The position numbers and the translations under genes were made by a program. 64,000 bases of DNA from Taklimakanibacter lacteus. Lineage in GTDB: Bacteria; Pseudomonadota; Alphaproteobacteria; Rhizobiales; Aestuariivirgaceae. Positions 19,183 to 27,551 of the stretch are shown one piece after another. The stretch lies in assembly GCA_003576695.1 (NCBI GenBank), contig QOZQ01000008.1, forward strand, positions 1 to 64,000, read 5' to 3'. The notes under the pieces are model-generated. The model searched no databases. It worked only from the letters and a program-made list of their open reading frames with translations, and was not told the origin of the DNA. How positions within the stretch are numbered: position 1 is the stretch's first letter; every line of letters begins with the position of its first letter.

Positions 19183-20451
19183 TCATGCTGTAGTCCAGCG
19201 GCGCAGCAGGATGCTGGCATTGACGCCGCCGAAACCGAAGCCGTTCGAGATCGCGTGTTCCATCGCCATCGGCCGCGCGCTGCCGGCGACGAGATCGACG
19301 CCTTCCGCCGCGGGATCCGGATTGACGAGGTTGCGCGTGGGCGGCGCCACCTGGTCGCGCAGCGCAAGGATGGTGAAGATCGCTTCCAGTCCTCCCGCGG
19401 CGCCGAGCAGATGTCCCGTCGCCGATTTGGTGGCGCTGACCGCGATGCGCCGCGCCTGTCCGAACACCGACTTGATGGCTTCGAGCTCGCCCCTGTCGCC
19501 GACCGGCGTCGAGGTCGAATGCGCGTTGAGATGCTGGACCGCATCGGGCGCGAGCCCCGCCTGCTGCAGCGCCGCCGCTATGGCGCGGCGCGCCCCTTCG
19601 CCGTCATCGGGTCCCGATGTCATGTGATAGGCATCCGCCGTGGTGCCATAGCCGATGATCTCGGCAATCGGCCTGGCGCCGCGCGCTTGTGCATGCTCGA
19701 GCGCCTCGATCACCAGAAGCCCTGCCCCCTCGCCCATGACGAAGCCATCGCGGTCGCGGTCGAAAGGCCGTGACGCCTCTTCGGGCCTGTCATTGAAGCC
19801 GGTCGAGAGCGCCCGCGCCGCCGCGAAGCCGCCAAGACTGACGAGATCGATGCAGGCCTCCGCGCCGCCGCACAGCGCGACATCCGCCTCGCCGGCGCGG
19901 ATCAGCCGCGCCGCATCGCCGATCGCCTGAACGCTCGCCGCGCAGGCAGTGACCGGCGTGCCGAGCGGCCCCTTGAAACCATGGCGTATGCTGACTTGGC
20001 CCGCCGCCAGATTGGCGAGGAAGGCCGGGATGGTGAAAGGCGAGAGCCGGCGCACGCCGCGCTGGTCGACGGTGCGCACCGTCTCGACCATGGCGGGGAA
20101 GCCGCCGATCCCCGAAGCGATGATGGTGGCGGTGCGCTCCGCCTCATGCGCATTGGCGGGCTGCCACCCGGCCTGCGCGACCGCCTCGGCGGCAGCGAGC
20201 AGCGCGAAGAGGATGAAGCGGTCCATCTTGCGATGGTCCTTGGGCGCCGCCGCCCGGTCGGGATCGAAGCCGCCCTGCGCGTCATCGCTTATGGACGGCA
20301 CGATGCCGGCGACTTTGGCAGGCAACGAGGCGGCCCATTCGGGGAGTGCCCGCAGGCCGGAGCTGCCTTTGAGAAGACGCGACCAGGCAAGCTCGACGCC
20401 GCATCCCAGCGGCGAGACCAGGCCAAGACCCGTGACGACAATTCGGCGCAT
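19183..20451 (-). CDS. 3-oxoacyl-[acyl-carrier-protein] synthase II (FabF-like)
   Basis: 422-aa condensing enzyme that extends acyl-ACP with malonyl-ACP. The nucleophile is Cys170 in TPVTACAASVQAI. The two catalytic histidines are in LNAHSTSTPVGD and SATGHLLGAAGG, and the C-terminal NGFGFGGVNASILL is present. The start MRRIVVTGLGLVSPLGCGVE is canonical. The gene is not in a fab cluster: it lies 5 bp downstream of an HxlR-type regulator, suggesting a second, regulated KAS rather than the housekeeping FabF. A role in a special fatty acid or secondary product is inference. Confidence 0.9.
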   Translation of the reverse strand: MRRIVVTGLGLVSPLGCGVELAWSRLLKGSSGLRALPEWAASLPAKVAGIVPSISDDAQGGFDPDRAAAPKDHRKMDRFILFALLAAAEAVAQAGWQPANAHEAERTATIIASGIGGFPAMVETVRTVDQRGVRRLSPFTIPAFLANLAAGQVSIRHGFKGPLGTPVTACAASVQAIGDAARLIRAGEADVALCGGAEACIDLVSLGGFAAARALSTGFNDRPEEASRPFDRDRDGFVMGEGAGLLVIEALEHAQARGARPIAEIIGYGTTADAYHMTSGPDDGEGARRAIAAALQQAGLAPDAVQHLNAHSTSTPVGDRGELEAIKSVFGQARRIAVSATKSATGHLLGAAGGLEAIFTILALRDQVAPPTRNLVNPDPAAEGVDLVAGSARPMAMEHAISNGFGFGGVNASILLRRWTTA

Positions 20452-20456
20452 GACGA

Positions 20457-20972
20457 TTATCCTTTTGCGAGGGGAGTATCTGGCCTGAGCGCCCGCAACG
20501 AGGCGAGGCGCGCATGCGTCCCCGCCGTGGCGCGCGGCCCGGCAATGAGAATGACGGACGCCGGCGACAGCGGCATCAGGCTTTCGGCATCGACCATCAG
20601 GGGCTTCAGCACCCGCGCTGTCGCGCGCTCCGCCATGAGAAACGTTTCCCCCTTGGCGGCGAGATGCCGGTTGCCCCAGGCAAAGATCGCCATCATGACG
20701 GGAAAAAGATCGCGGCCCTTGGCGGTCAGCACATATTCATGGCGCGGCGGCCGCGCCTGATAGCGCCGGCGCTCGAACAGGCCCGCCTGCGTCAGATGCG
20801 CCAGGCGCCGCGACAGTATGTTGGGCGCTATCCCTAAGCTCTTCTGGAACTCATCGAAGCGCGTGAAGCCCTGGAAGGCATCGCGCAGGATGAGGATGCT
20901 CCACCACTCCCCGATGCATTCCAGTGTCCGCGCCACCGGGCACTCGACTCCAAAGGATTTCTTCGGCTGCAT
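20457..20972 (-). CDS. HxlR-family winged-helix regulator
   Basis: 171 aa. The N-terminus is the HxlR signature: a cysteine (VECPVARTLECIGEWWSILI), then LRDAFQGFTRFDEFQKSLGI and APNILSRRLAHLTQAGLFER, followed by the wing (YQARPPRHEYVLTAKGRDLF). HxlR proteins often sense electrophiles through the N-terminal cysteine. A C-terminal extension of about 60 residues is not typical of short HxlR proteins. The FabF-like gene follows 5 bp downstream. Repeats GATAGTAACTTG/GATAGTGACTTG just upstream are likely its own binding sites. Confidence 0.88.
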   Translation of the reverse strand: MQPKKSFGVECPVARTLECIGEWWSILILRDAFQGFTRFDEFQKSLGIAPNILSRRLAHLTQAGLFERRRYQARPPRHEYVLTAKGRDLFPVMMAIFAWGNRHLAAKGETFLMAERATARVLKPLMVDAESLMPLSPASVILIAGPRATAGTHARLASLRALRPDTPLAKG

Positions 20973-20989
20973 GATGCCGGGAGACTAGC

Positions 20990-21019
20990 CAAGTCACTAT
21001 CAAAATGCAAGTTACTATC
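20990..21019 (-). promoter_or_regulatory. Direct repeat upstream of the HxlR gene (candidate HxlR sites)
   Basis: Two 12-bp direct copies, CAAGTCACTATC (20990-21001) and CAAGTTACTATC (21008-21019), spaced 18 bp start to start. The region runs from 18 bp before the HxlR start into the last bases of the TetR gene. The AGTTACTAT core is the sort of half-site seen upstream of HxlR genes, which suggests autoregulation. Confidence 0.55.
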
Positions 21020-21611
21020 GCGTGGTCTCGGTGCGGAATGCGCGGCTCGCCGCCGCGGCGAATGCCTTGAGCGTCCGGACGCCTGCCCCATCCCGTGCCG
21101 CCCCCGACATGCCGCCGAGCGCAATGACCAGGAAATCGGCGAGCTCGTCCGCCTGGCGCGGAAATTCGGTCGCGATGAAGTCGCGGAGTGTCTTGCGGCT
21201 GGATTTCTTGAAGCTAGCGATGATGGCGCAGGCTTCGGCATCGGCGCTGTTGCGCGCTCCATCGATGACCAGGCAGCCGGCGATGCCGTCATGCTCGGGA
21301 TAGATCTTCGCGGCTTCGTGGAGCATGCGCTCGATCACCTCCGTGACCGTGCCGCCCTTGGCCAGTGCCCGTCCGAAGACATTGGCCTCGCCTGCCGCAT
21401 AGCGCTCGACGGCCTGGCGGAAGAGTCCGGCCTTGCTGCCGAAGGCGGCATAGAAGCTTGGCGGCTTGATGCCGAGCTCGGCGCCGAGCTCGGCCACCCC
21501 TACCGCATCGAAGCCGCGGCGATGGAACAGCTTCATGGCGGTATGGATCGCCTCGTCCATATCGAATGAACGCGGCCTGCCGCGTGGTTCCGAATTTTTT
21601 GTAGCGGTCAC
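21015..21611 (-). CDS. TetR/AcrR-family repressor
   Basis: 198 aa from a GTG at 21611 that has AAGGA eight bases upstream. The N-terminal HTH reads RSFDMDEAIHTAMKLFHRRG then VGVAELGAELGIKPPSFYAA and FGSKAGLFRQAVERYA. The C-terminal ligand domain contains GCLVIDGARNSADAEACAII, as in regulators of short-chain dehydrogenases. It is divergent from the SDR gene at 21683, and two near-identical palindromes occupy the 71-bp interval. The SDR is therefore its likely target, with autoregulation. Confidence 0.88.
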   Translation of the reverse strand: MTATKNSEPRGRPRSFDMDEAIHTAMKLFHRRGFDAVGVAELGAELGIKPPSFYAAFGSKAGLFRQAVERYAAGEANVFGRALAKGGTVTEVIERMLHEAAKIYPEHDGIAGCLVIDGARNSADAEACAIIASFKKSSRKTLRDFIATEFPRQADELADFLVIALGGMSGAARDGAGVRTLKAFAAAASRAFRTETTR

Positions 21612-21660
21612 TAAAATAATCCTTGCAGATCTCCCGGTCACCTATATATAGCGACCACTA
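21602..21660. promoter_or_regulatory. Two TetR operator-like palindromes between tetR and SDR
   Basis: TAGCGGTCACTA (21602-21613, overlapping the tetR start) and TAGCGACCACTA (21649-21660). Both fit the dyad TAG(Y)G(R)(Y)C(R)CTA and differ from each other as reverse complements at only two positions. They flank both start regions, as expected for a divergent repressor-controlled promoter pair. Confidence 0.65.
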
Positions 21661-21682
21661 CATAAATTCAAGGAGAACTCAG

Positions 21683-22396
21683 ATGGCCGATTTTTCGGAT
21701 AAGAATATCCTCATCCTGGGCGGCAGCCGCGGTATTGGCGCCGCCGTCGTCCGCCGCTTCGCCAAGGGCGGAGGCAGGATCGCCTTCACCTATGCGGGCT
21801 CCCGGGAGGCGGCGGAAAAGCTTGCCAAAGAGACCGGCACCGAGGCGATCCACGCCGACAGTGCCGATCGCGATGCCCTCGTCGCCACCGTGGCGAGCCG
21901 CGGCGCGCTCGACATCCTCGTCATCAATGCCGGTATTGCAGCCATCGGCGACCCCCTCACCATCGAGGCCGATACAGTCGACCGCATGATCGATATCAAT
22001 GTCCGCGCGCCCTACCACGCCGCCGTCGAAGCGGCGCGCAAGATGAACCCCGATGGCCGCATCATCGTCATCGGCTCGACCAATGGCGATCGCATTCCCT
22101 TTGCTGGCGGCTCCGCCTATGCGCTCACCAAATCGGCGATGCAGGGCATGGTGCGCGGCCTCGCCCGCGATTTCGGCCCGCGCGGCATCACCGTCAACAG
22201 CGTGCAGCCCGGCCCCACCGACAGCGATATGAACCCGGCCGATGGACCCATGGCCGATCTCATGCACAGCTTCATGGCGATCAAGCGCCATATCCATAGC
22301 GACGAGATCGCCGAATATACGGCCTTCCTCGCCGGCCCTCATGGCGCGATGATCACCGGCTCGATGCAGACGATCGACGGCGGCTTCGCCGCCTGA
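21683..22396 (+). CDS. Short-chain dehydrogenase/reductase
   Basis: 237-aa classical SDR. The NAD(P) motif is LGGSRGIGAAVVRRF (residues 12-26), the structural motif is VINAGIAAIGD and the catalytic Ser is in IIVIGSTNGD. The Tyr-Lys pair is in GGSAYALTKSAMQGMVRGLA, and the C-terminus is GAMITGSMQTIDGGFAA. ATG at 21683 has AAGGAGAA upstream. Probably repressed by the divergent TetR. The substrate is unknown; the closest functional types are 3-oxoacyl-ACP reductase-like and quinone reductase-like SDRs. Confidence 0.9.
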   Translation: MADFSDKNILILGGSRGIGAAVVRRFAKGGGRIAFTYAGSREAAEKLAKETGTEAIHADSADRDALVATVASRGALDILVINAGIAAIGDPLTIEADTVDRMIDINVRAPYHAAVEAARKMNPDGRIIVIGSTNGDRIPFAGGSAYALTKSAMQGMVRGLARDFGPRGITVNSVQPGPTDSDMNPADGPMADLMHSFMAIKRHIHSDEIAEYTAFLAGPHGAMITGSMQTIDGGFAA

Positions 22397-22416
22397 ACCT
22401 GGCGCGGGCGATCCAT

Positions 22417-23346
22417 CTATCGAGTGTGTCCCGGTCCTGGATCGCCCTCGCCTGCATGATGCGCCTCGTCTTCGATCTGGATGGTCGAATGGGTGATGCC
22501 GAAGCTTTCGCGCATCAGCGCCGACGCCTCCGCCAGTATGCGCCGGGAGCCTGCGGCATCGGCCACCACGAGGTGGCAGCTCATGGCATCGAGGCCCGAG
22601 GTGATGGTCCAGACATGGAGATCATGCACGGCCTCGACGCCGGCAATGTCCTTGAGCTTGCGCTCGAGAAGACCGATGTCGATATTGGGCGGCGTTCCCT
22701 CCATCAATATGTGCACCGCCTGCTTGAGCAGGTTCCAGGTGCGCGGCACGATGAACAGGCCGATGGCGGCGCCGATGAGCGGATCGATGAGCGTCCACTG
22801 GGTGAGCATGACAATGAGGGCCGCCAGGATGACGCCGAGCGAGCCCAGCATGTCCGACATGACCTCGAAATAGGCGCCCTTCACATTGAGGCTTTCCTCC
22901 GATCCGCCGGCCAGCAATCTCATGCTGATCAGATTGACGGCGAGGCCCACCGCCGCCACCGCGAGCATCGGTAGCCCCAGGATTTCCGGCGGATGGAGGA
23001 AGCGCTGATAGGCCTCATAGAGGATATAGGCGGTGAGGAGCAGCAGCACGACTGCATTGGTCAGCGCCGACAGCACTTCCATGCGCACATAGCCATAGGT
23101 CTTCTGCGGCGTCGCCGGCCGTTCGGCGAAGCGGATGGCGATGAGCGCCAGGGCCAGGCCGCCCGCATCGGTCAGCATGTGGGCCGCATCGGCAAGAAGC
23201 GCCAGACTCCCCGTCCACAGGCCGCCGATCACTTCGACCAGCATGAAGGAGGTGGTCAGGCCGAGCGCCCAGGCGAGCCGGCTCTTGTGCTTTCCAGCCG
23301 CGGTTCCGGATGAAGCCGCTGCCCCGTGTAAATGTCCGTGCCCCAT
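22417..23346 (-). CDS. Cation diffusion facilitator (zinc/cadmium/cobalt exporter, CzcD/ZitB type)
   Basis: 309 aa with a His-rich start (MGHGHLHG) and six transmembrane segments. The metal site residues are in ALLADAAHMLTDAGGLALAL (HxxxD of TM2) and in the TM5 region (YFEVMSDMLGSLGVILAALI). A soluble C-terminal domain (EGTPPNIDIGLLERKLKDI, VHDLHVWTITSGLDAMSCHL) and a His-containing tail follow. It would export divalent metal in exchange for protons at the inner membrane. No neighbouring metal regulator. Confidence 0.93.
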   Translation of the reverse strand: MGHGHLHGAAASSGTAAGKHKSRLAWALGLTTSFMLVEVIGGLWTGSLALLADAAHMLTDAGGLALALIAIRFAERPATPQKTYGYVRMEVLSALTNAVVLLLLTAYILYEAYQRFLHPPEILGLPMLAVAAVGLAVNLISMRLLAGGSEESLNVKGAYFEVMSDMLGSLGVILAALIVMLTQWTLIDPLIGAAIGLFIVPRTWNLLKQAVHILMEGTPPNIDIGLLERKLKDIAGVEAVHDLHVWTITSGLDAMSCHLVVADAAGSRRILAEASALMRESFGITHSTIQIEDEAHHAGEGDPGPGHTR

Positions 23347-23396
23347 GGATCAGTCCCGTTTGCCGCAGCCTACGGAACTATTCCAGCGAGACAAGG

Positions 23397-23897
23397 TCAA
23401 TCGAAGATCGTCAGCGGCCCGCAATCATCATCCGCCACGAAGGTCGCCAGCAGCGAGGCAGGCTCGGTCGCGCTGGCATTCTCGGCGAACATATGGATCG
23501 TGCCCGGCGGCTCGAACCAGGACTGGCCGACCGTGAAGGTCTCGGCCGGGCCGCCGTTCAATTGCGATCGGACGGCGCCCTTGAGCACAAAAGCCGTGAC
23601 CGAGCCTGGATGCCGGTGGCGCGGTGAAAAGGCATTGGGGGGAAACTCCACCACCACGGTGGTGATCGATTTGCCCGGCACATTGGGAAGCTTCTCGCAG
23701 GAAACCGGCCTGACGATCGTCGCCGGGCGCGCCGCCGCTGCCGTCTCGCCGCTGTTGCTGTGCATGAGGTGATCCATGCCGGAAGTGCCGCCCCAGTTGA
23801 GCGCCGCAGCCGACAGCAGAAGGACGCCGAGGCTGGCCAAGCTCAAGCCTGTGAGGTTTCCCCGGTTCGCCTGGCGTATGACTCCATTCATGGTCAT
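23397..23897 (-). CDS. Membrane-anchored cupin-domain protein
   Basis: 166 aa. An N-terminal hydrophobic segment (TGLSLASLGVLLLSAAAL) anchors or exports it. The cupin core has the metal-binding motif FSPRHRHPGSVTAFVLKGAV and the second motif FEPPGTIHMFAENAS. A single His remains in the second motif. The start ATG overlaps the stop of the upstream epimerase gene (ATGA), so the two are translationally coupled. A role in sensing or degrading a small molecule is likely, but the ligand is unknown. Confidence 0.8.
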   Translation of the reverse strand: MTMNGVIRQANRGNLTGLSLASLGVLLLSAAALNWGGTSGMDHLMHSNSGETAAAARPATIVRPVSCEKLPNVPGKSITTVVVEFPPNAFSPRHRHPGSVTAFVLKGAVRSQLNGGPAETFTVGQSWFEPPGTIHMFAENASATEPASLLATFVADDDCGPLTIFD

Positions 23898-24646
23898 GCC
23901 CTCACTTTCATCTTCTCTTCGCTCAGGCGAAAATCGGCTCGCCAGCCAAGCCCGTCGATCGCCTTGCGGATGATGACTTCACCCTCCGCCTCAGCGATGT
24001 TGAAGATGCCGGGATCGCCGCGATCGAGCGCGCAGAAGGCGGCATGGGCGGCGGCATCGACATGCAGCGGCGAAGCTCCGGCCGGCACGTCCCTTCCCGT
24101 ATCCGGCCCATAGAGCTGGCCGTAGCGCAGCACGATCCCGGCGAGGTTGCGCGCATTCAGGACCTGTCCTTCGAGCCGCGCAATGCCGCGCAGCGTTGTC
24201 GCGCGGCTGCCCTGCGCATCGATATCGAGCGGATCGCTCTCGGCGTAAGGCGGCTGGCCCGGCGCATAGGCCCAGGCGATGCTCTGGGCAATGATGCGGC
24301 GGGTCCCGGCGGCGCGGGCCCCGGCCACGAGATTGCGGGTTCCTTCATCGCGGATGCGCGCATTGCGGAGGATCGCCTCATTCATCAAAGCCGGATCGAG
24401 GGCTTCGGGCAGATCGGTCAGCTGATGGATCACGATCTGCGGACGCGCGGTGATCATCGCATCGCGCAAGCCATCGGCATTGAAGACATCGACAGCGATA
24501 TAGAAGGCGCCCATTGCCCGCACGGCATCGCCGGATCGCGGCGTACGTCCTATGCCGGTGACATGATGACCCGCTTCGATGAGGAGTGGAACCAGGCGCC
24601 GGCCAATGACGCCTGACGCTCCGGCAAGAAAGATGCGATAACCCAT
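23894..24646 (-). CDS. NAD(P)-dependent epimerase/oxidoreductase
   Basis: 250 aa extended/atypical SDR with the motif IFLAGASGVIGRRLVPLLIE at the N-terminus (MGYR). The region IVIHQLTDLPEALDPALMNE and RRIIAQSIAWAYAPGQPPYA carry the usual catalytic neighbourhood. ATG at 24646 was chosen because the nucleotide-binding strand begins at once. It is upstream of and overlaps the cupin gene by 4 bp. The MocR-type regulator lies upstream on the same strand (103 bp), so this pair could be under its control. Confidence 0.82.
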   Translation of the reverse strand: MGYRIFLAGASGVIGRRLVPLLIEAGHHVTGIGRTPRSGDAVRAMGAFYIAVDVFNADGLRDAMITARPQIVIHQLTDLPEALDPALMNEAILRNARIRDEGTRNLVAGARAAGTRRIIAQSIAWAYAPGQPPYAESDPLDIDAQGSRATTLRGIARLEGQVLNARNLAGIVLRYGQLYGPDTGRDVPAGASPLHVDAAAHAAFCALDRGDPGIFNIAEAEGEVIIRKAIDGLGWRADFRLSEEKMKVRA

Positions 24647-24749
24647 GGACGAATTCCGTTCGCTGGCTCCGAGCCTTGCCCGCGACACTGCGATCATCCG
24701 CGCCGCCGGAACAGCTCCAAGACCTGCCGGAAATCCTGCACCATCGTTG

Positions 24750-26156
24750 TCAGGAGAAATCGCGGATCAGGCGCTTCAACCGGGTGCAGGACAGGTCGAA
24801 ATGTTTGCCTGTCGCATTGGTCACCCCAAGCAGGAGGCCGCTGCGGCGCAGGTCATCGCGCGCATACCACAGCGACACAGGCCTCGGCGCCATGTCGAGC
24901 ACAGCCGCGCGCGCCGCGATATCGACATCCCTCGCTCCCGCCGGCAGGCGCAGCAGAACGGCGAGGCCCGCCATGGTCTCAACGGGCGCCGCATCGTTGA
25001 ACCTCGTCTTCATGACGTCGCGACGCGCGCGATAGAGTTTCTTCATGCGCCGGAGATGGCGAAGATAATGCCCATCGCGGATGAACTCCGCCACCGCACG
25101 CTGTGCCGTCGCATTGCTCGCGGGAGAAAGGCACGCCACCGCATCGTGGAATTTGGCCATGAGGGCTGCCGGCACGACCACGAAGCCGAGCCGCAAGGTG
25201 GGCGTGATCGTCTTCGAGAAGGTGCCTATGTGGATGACGCGTCCGGAATCGTCCTGTGCGGCGAGCGCCGGCGCAGCGCGCCCCTGCAACTGCAGCTCGC
25301 TCAGATAATCGTCCTCGATGATCCACGCGCCGGACAACCTCGCCCAGTCGATCAATTCACGCCGACGCGCAGGAGAAAGCGCCATGCCCAGAGGCGCCTG
25401 CTGGCCGGGCGTGACCAGCGCAACCGCCGCATTCCCGGCCGCGGCGATGCCTTCGGTAACGACAATGCCTTCACCATCCACCCGCACCGGAACCGTGCCG
25501 ACGCCCGCAAGACCAAGCGACTTGCGGCTGACCGGGAATCCGGGATCCTCGATCCAGGCCTTTGCTCCTTTGAGGTCGAGCGTCTGGATGATGAGGTTGA
25601 GGGCTGCCGCATATCCGGACGTGATGAAGATCTGTGAAGGCCGGCACTGCACGCCCCGCGCAATGGCGAGATAGGCGGCGATCCCGCGGCGCAGATCCGG
25701 CTCGCCGCGCGGATCCGGATAGCTTACCGGCGCCGCGGCGGCCAGGCGCGCCGCGCGCGCCATGAGTCGCGACCAAAGCTTGAACGGAAAGGCGTCCTGA
25801 GCGGGCACGCCCATCTGGAAGACCTTGGGCGGCGCGGAGAAACCGGTGAAGAAATCGGCGAGGCTGGCTTCTTCTGGTTCATTGACGCTCTTCTCGCGCG
25901 CCGGCAGTTGCTGCGACACATAGGTGCCGGCTGGCCCCGAAGCGGTGATGAGCTGCTCATCGAGCAGCCGCTCATAGGCGGCCCTGACCGTGCCCCGCGC
26001 AACGCCGAGCTGGGCCGCCAGGTCATTCCATGACGGCAGTCTTGCGCCGGGCGCCAGCCGCCCTTCCAGGATCGCCGCGCCGATGCCCTGGCTGATCTGC
26101 ACGGCAAGCGGCAATTTTCCTTTGCGGGAGAGCTCAAACCCGAAAGGGTCTGTCAT
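24750..26156 (-). CDS. MocR/PdxR-type GntR regulator with aminotransferase domain
   Basis: 468 aa. The N-terminal GntR winged helix has GAAILEGRLAPGARLPSWND and GVARGTVRAAYERLLDEQLI. A linker of about 40 residues then leads to a fold-type I PLP aminotransferase domain containing PDPRGEPDLRRGIAAYLAIA, the Asp-containing WIIEDDYLSELQ and the PLP lysine in IGTFSKTITPTLRLGFVV. Such proteins use PLP or its adducts as signal. Its ATG overlaps the stop of the Ca2+/H+ exchanger gene by one base (TGATG), so it is co-transcribed with it. The regulated genes are probably those downstream. Confidence 0.9.
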   Translation of the reverse strand: MTDPFGFELSRKGKLPLAVQISQGIGAAILEGRLAPGARLPSWNDLAAQLGVARGTVRAAYERLLDEQLITASGPAGTYVSQQLPAREKSVNEPEEASLADFFTGFSAPPKVFQMGVPAQDAFPFKLWSRLMARAARLAAAAPVSYPDPRGEPDLRRGIAAYLAIARGVQCRPSQIFITSGYAAALNLIIQTLDLKGAKAWIEDPGFPVSRKSLGLAGVGTVPVRVDGEGIVVTEGIAAAGNAAVALVTPGQQAPLGMALSPARRRELIDWARLSGAWIIEDDYLSELQLQGRAAPALAAQDDSGRVIHIGTFSKTITPTLRLGFVVVPAALMAKFHDAVACLSPASNATAQRAVAEFIRDGHYLRHLRRMKKLYRARRDVMKTRFNDAAPVETMAGLAVLLRLPAGARDVDIAARAAVLDMAPRPVSLWYARDDLRRSGLLLGVTNATGKHFDLSCTRLKRLIRDFS

Positions 26157-27238
26157 CACGGCACGATGGTGGTGAACAGATAGACGGCGAAGATCACCAG
26201 ATGGACGGCGCCCTGAAGCACCGTCGTGCGCCCGGTTCCGAGCGACAGCGTCGCGACCAGCAGTGACAGTGCCAAGAGGACCATGCCCTTGGTGTCGAGA
26301 CCGAGCACCAGGGTCCAGCCGGTCGCCAGCGCCACCATCGCCACCGCCGGGATGGTGAGCCCGATGGAGGCGAGCGCCGAGCCGAGCGCCAGGTTGAGGC
26401 TGGTCTGCAGGCGGTTCACCCGCGCCGCCTTCAGCGCGGCGAGACTCTCGGGCAGGAGCACGATCGCCGCAATGATGATGCCGACCACGGCCTTGGGCGC
26501 CCCTGCCGACGTCACCGCCGATTCGATCGTCGGCGACAAGGCCTTTGCCAGAAGCACGACAGCGCCGAGGCAGATGAGAAGCAGAGCCGCGCTCACCAGC
26601 GCAACCTTGGTGCTGGGTGGCGCGGCATGGGCCGCCTCGTCATGTGCCGCCTGTCCCTCGGGCAGGAAATAGTCGCGATGCCTGACCGTCTGCACCAGCA
26701 CGAAGGCAGCGTAGAGAATCAGGGACGCGATCGCGATCATGATGAGCTGGCTCGATGAATAGACGGGGCCGGCGGTTGTTGTCGTCGTATTGGGCAGAAT
26801 GAGCGTGATCACCGCCATGGCGGCGAGCGTGGCGAGCGCCGCATTGACGCCATAGAGGCCGAAGGCCTGCTCGCCATGCCGGGACCCGCCGGCCAGGAGG
26901 CACAGGCCCACCATGCCGTTGAGGATGATCATGATCGCGGCAAAGATCGTGTCGCGGGCCAGCGCCGCCGTCGCATCGCCCCCCGCCAGCATCAGCGACA
27001 CGATGAGCGCCACTTCGATCACCGTCACGGCGAGCGCCAGCACGAGCGTGCCGAAGGGCTCGCCCACCCGGTGCGCCACCACTTCGGCATGATGCACCGC
27101 AGCGAGAACGGCGGCGATCAGCCCGATACCGATCGCCGGGGTGAGCAAGGGGTGCGAGCCTCCCAGGGTAGCGGCAAGCAGAAGCCAGCCGGCAAGCGGG
27201 CTGAGCCAGGTCCAGATGGGCAGGTGATCACGCAGCAT
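26156..27238 (-). CDS. Calcium/proton exchanger (CaCA family, ChaA-like)
   Basis: 360-aa inner-membrane antiporter with about ten transmembrane segments. It has two alpha-repeats: GEPFGTLVLALAVTVIEVAL (acidic Glu in repeat 1) and VVGIIIAAIVLLPESLAALK (Glu in repeat 2), the signature of the cation/Ca2+ exchanger superfamily. It would exchange Ca2+ (or Na+/K+) for H+. It overlaps the MocR gene downstream by one base. Upstream is a non-coding gap of about 310 bp before the caspase gene on the other strand. Confidence 0.9.
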   Translation of the reverse strand: MLRDHLPIWTWLSPLAGWLLLAATLGGSHPLLTPAIGIGLIAAVLAAVHHAEVVAHRVGEPFGTLVLALAVTVIEVALIVSLMLAGGDATAALARDTIFAAIMIILNGMVGLCLLAGGSRHGEQAFGLYGVNAALATLAAMAVITLILPNTTTTTAGPVYSSSQLIMIAIASLILYAAFVLVQTVRHRDYFLPEGQAAHDEAAHAAPPSTKVALVSAALLLICLGAVVLLAKALSPTIESAVTSAGAPKAVVGIIIAAIVLLPESLAALKAARVNRLQTSLNLALGSALASIGLTIPAVAMVALATGWTLVLGLDTKGMVLLALSLLVATLSLGTGRTTVLQGAVHLVIFAVYLFTTIVP

Positions 27239-27551
27239 GATTCGATCGTCCCATTAAAAGGTCGGTCCGGCGAGCGGTCCAGAACAGATTGACATTAATG
27301 GAAAAAACCGGCGGATGGCCATTCGCCGGTACCGGAGGCCCCTATCTGCAACCTATGACCCGTTGGCCGGTGGCCCGGCAATCGATCTCAAATCAACGTG
27401 ATTTTCACGGCCTGCAGGAACGGGCCGCAAAAGCGGCGGGCTTTCTCCGTTCTGCCGCCACAAACTCCGCCGATATGTAACTTGCCCAAAGGGCACAAGA
27501 GTCTAGAATTCATCATACGGGGATCGAAACGGCAGGGAACCGCTGGACGGC
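27239..27551. other. Intergenic gap before the WD40-caspase gene
   Basis: 313 bp between divergent genes (Ca2+/H+ exchanger and WD40-caspase), so it should hold both promoters. It is less GC-rich near 27280-27310 and 27480-27530, with AATTCATCATACGG just before the caspase start. No clear inverted repeat or conserved small gene is visible. Confidence 0.5.
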
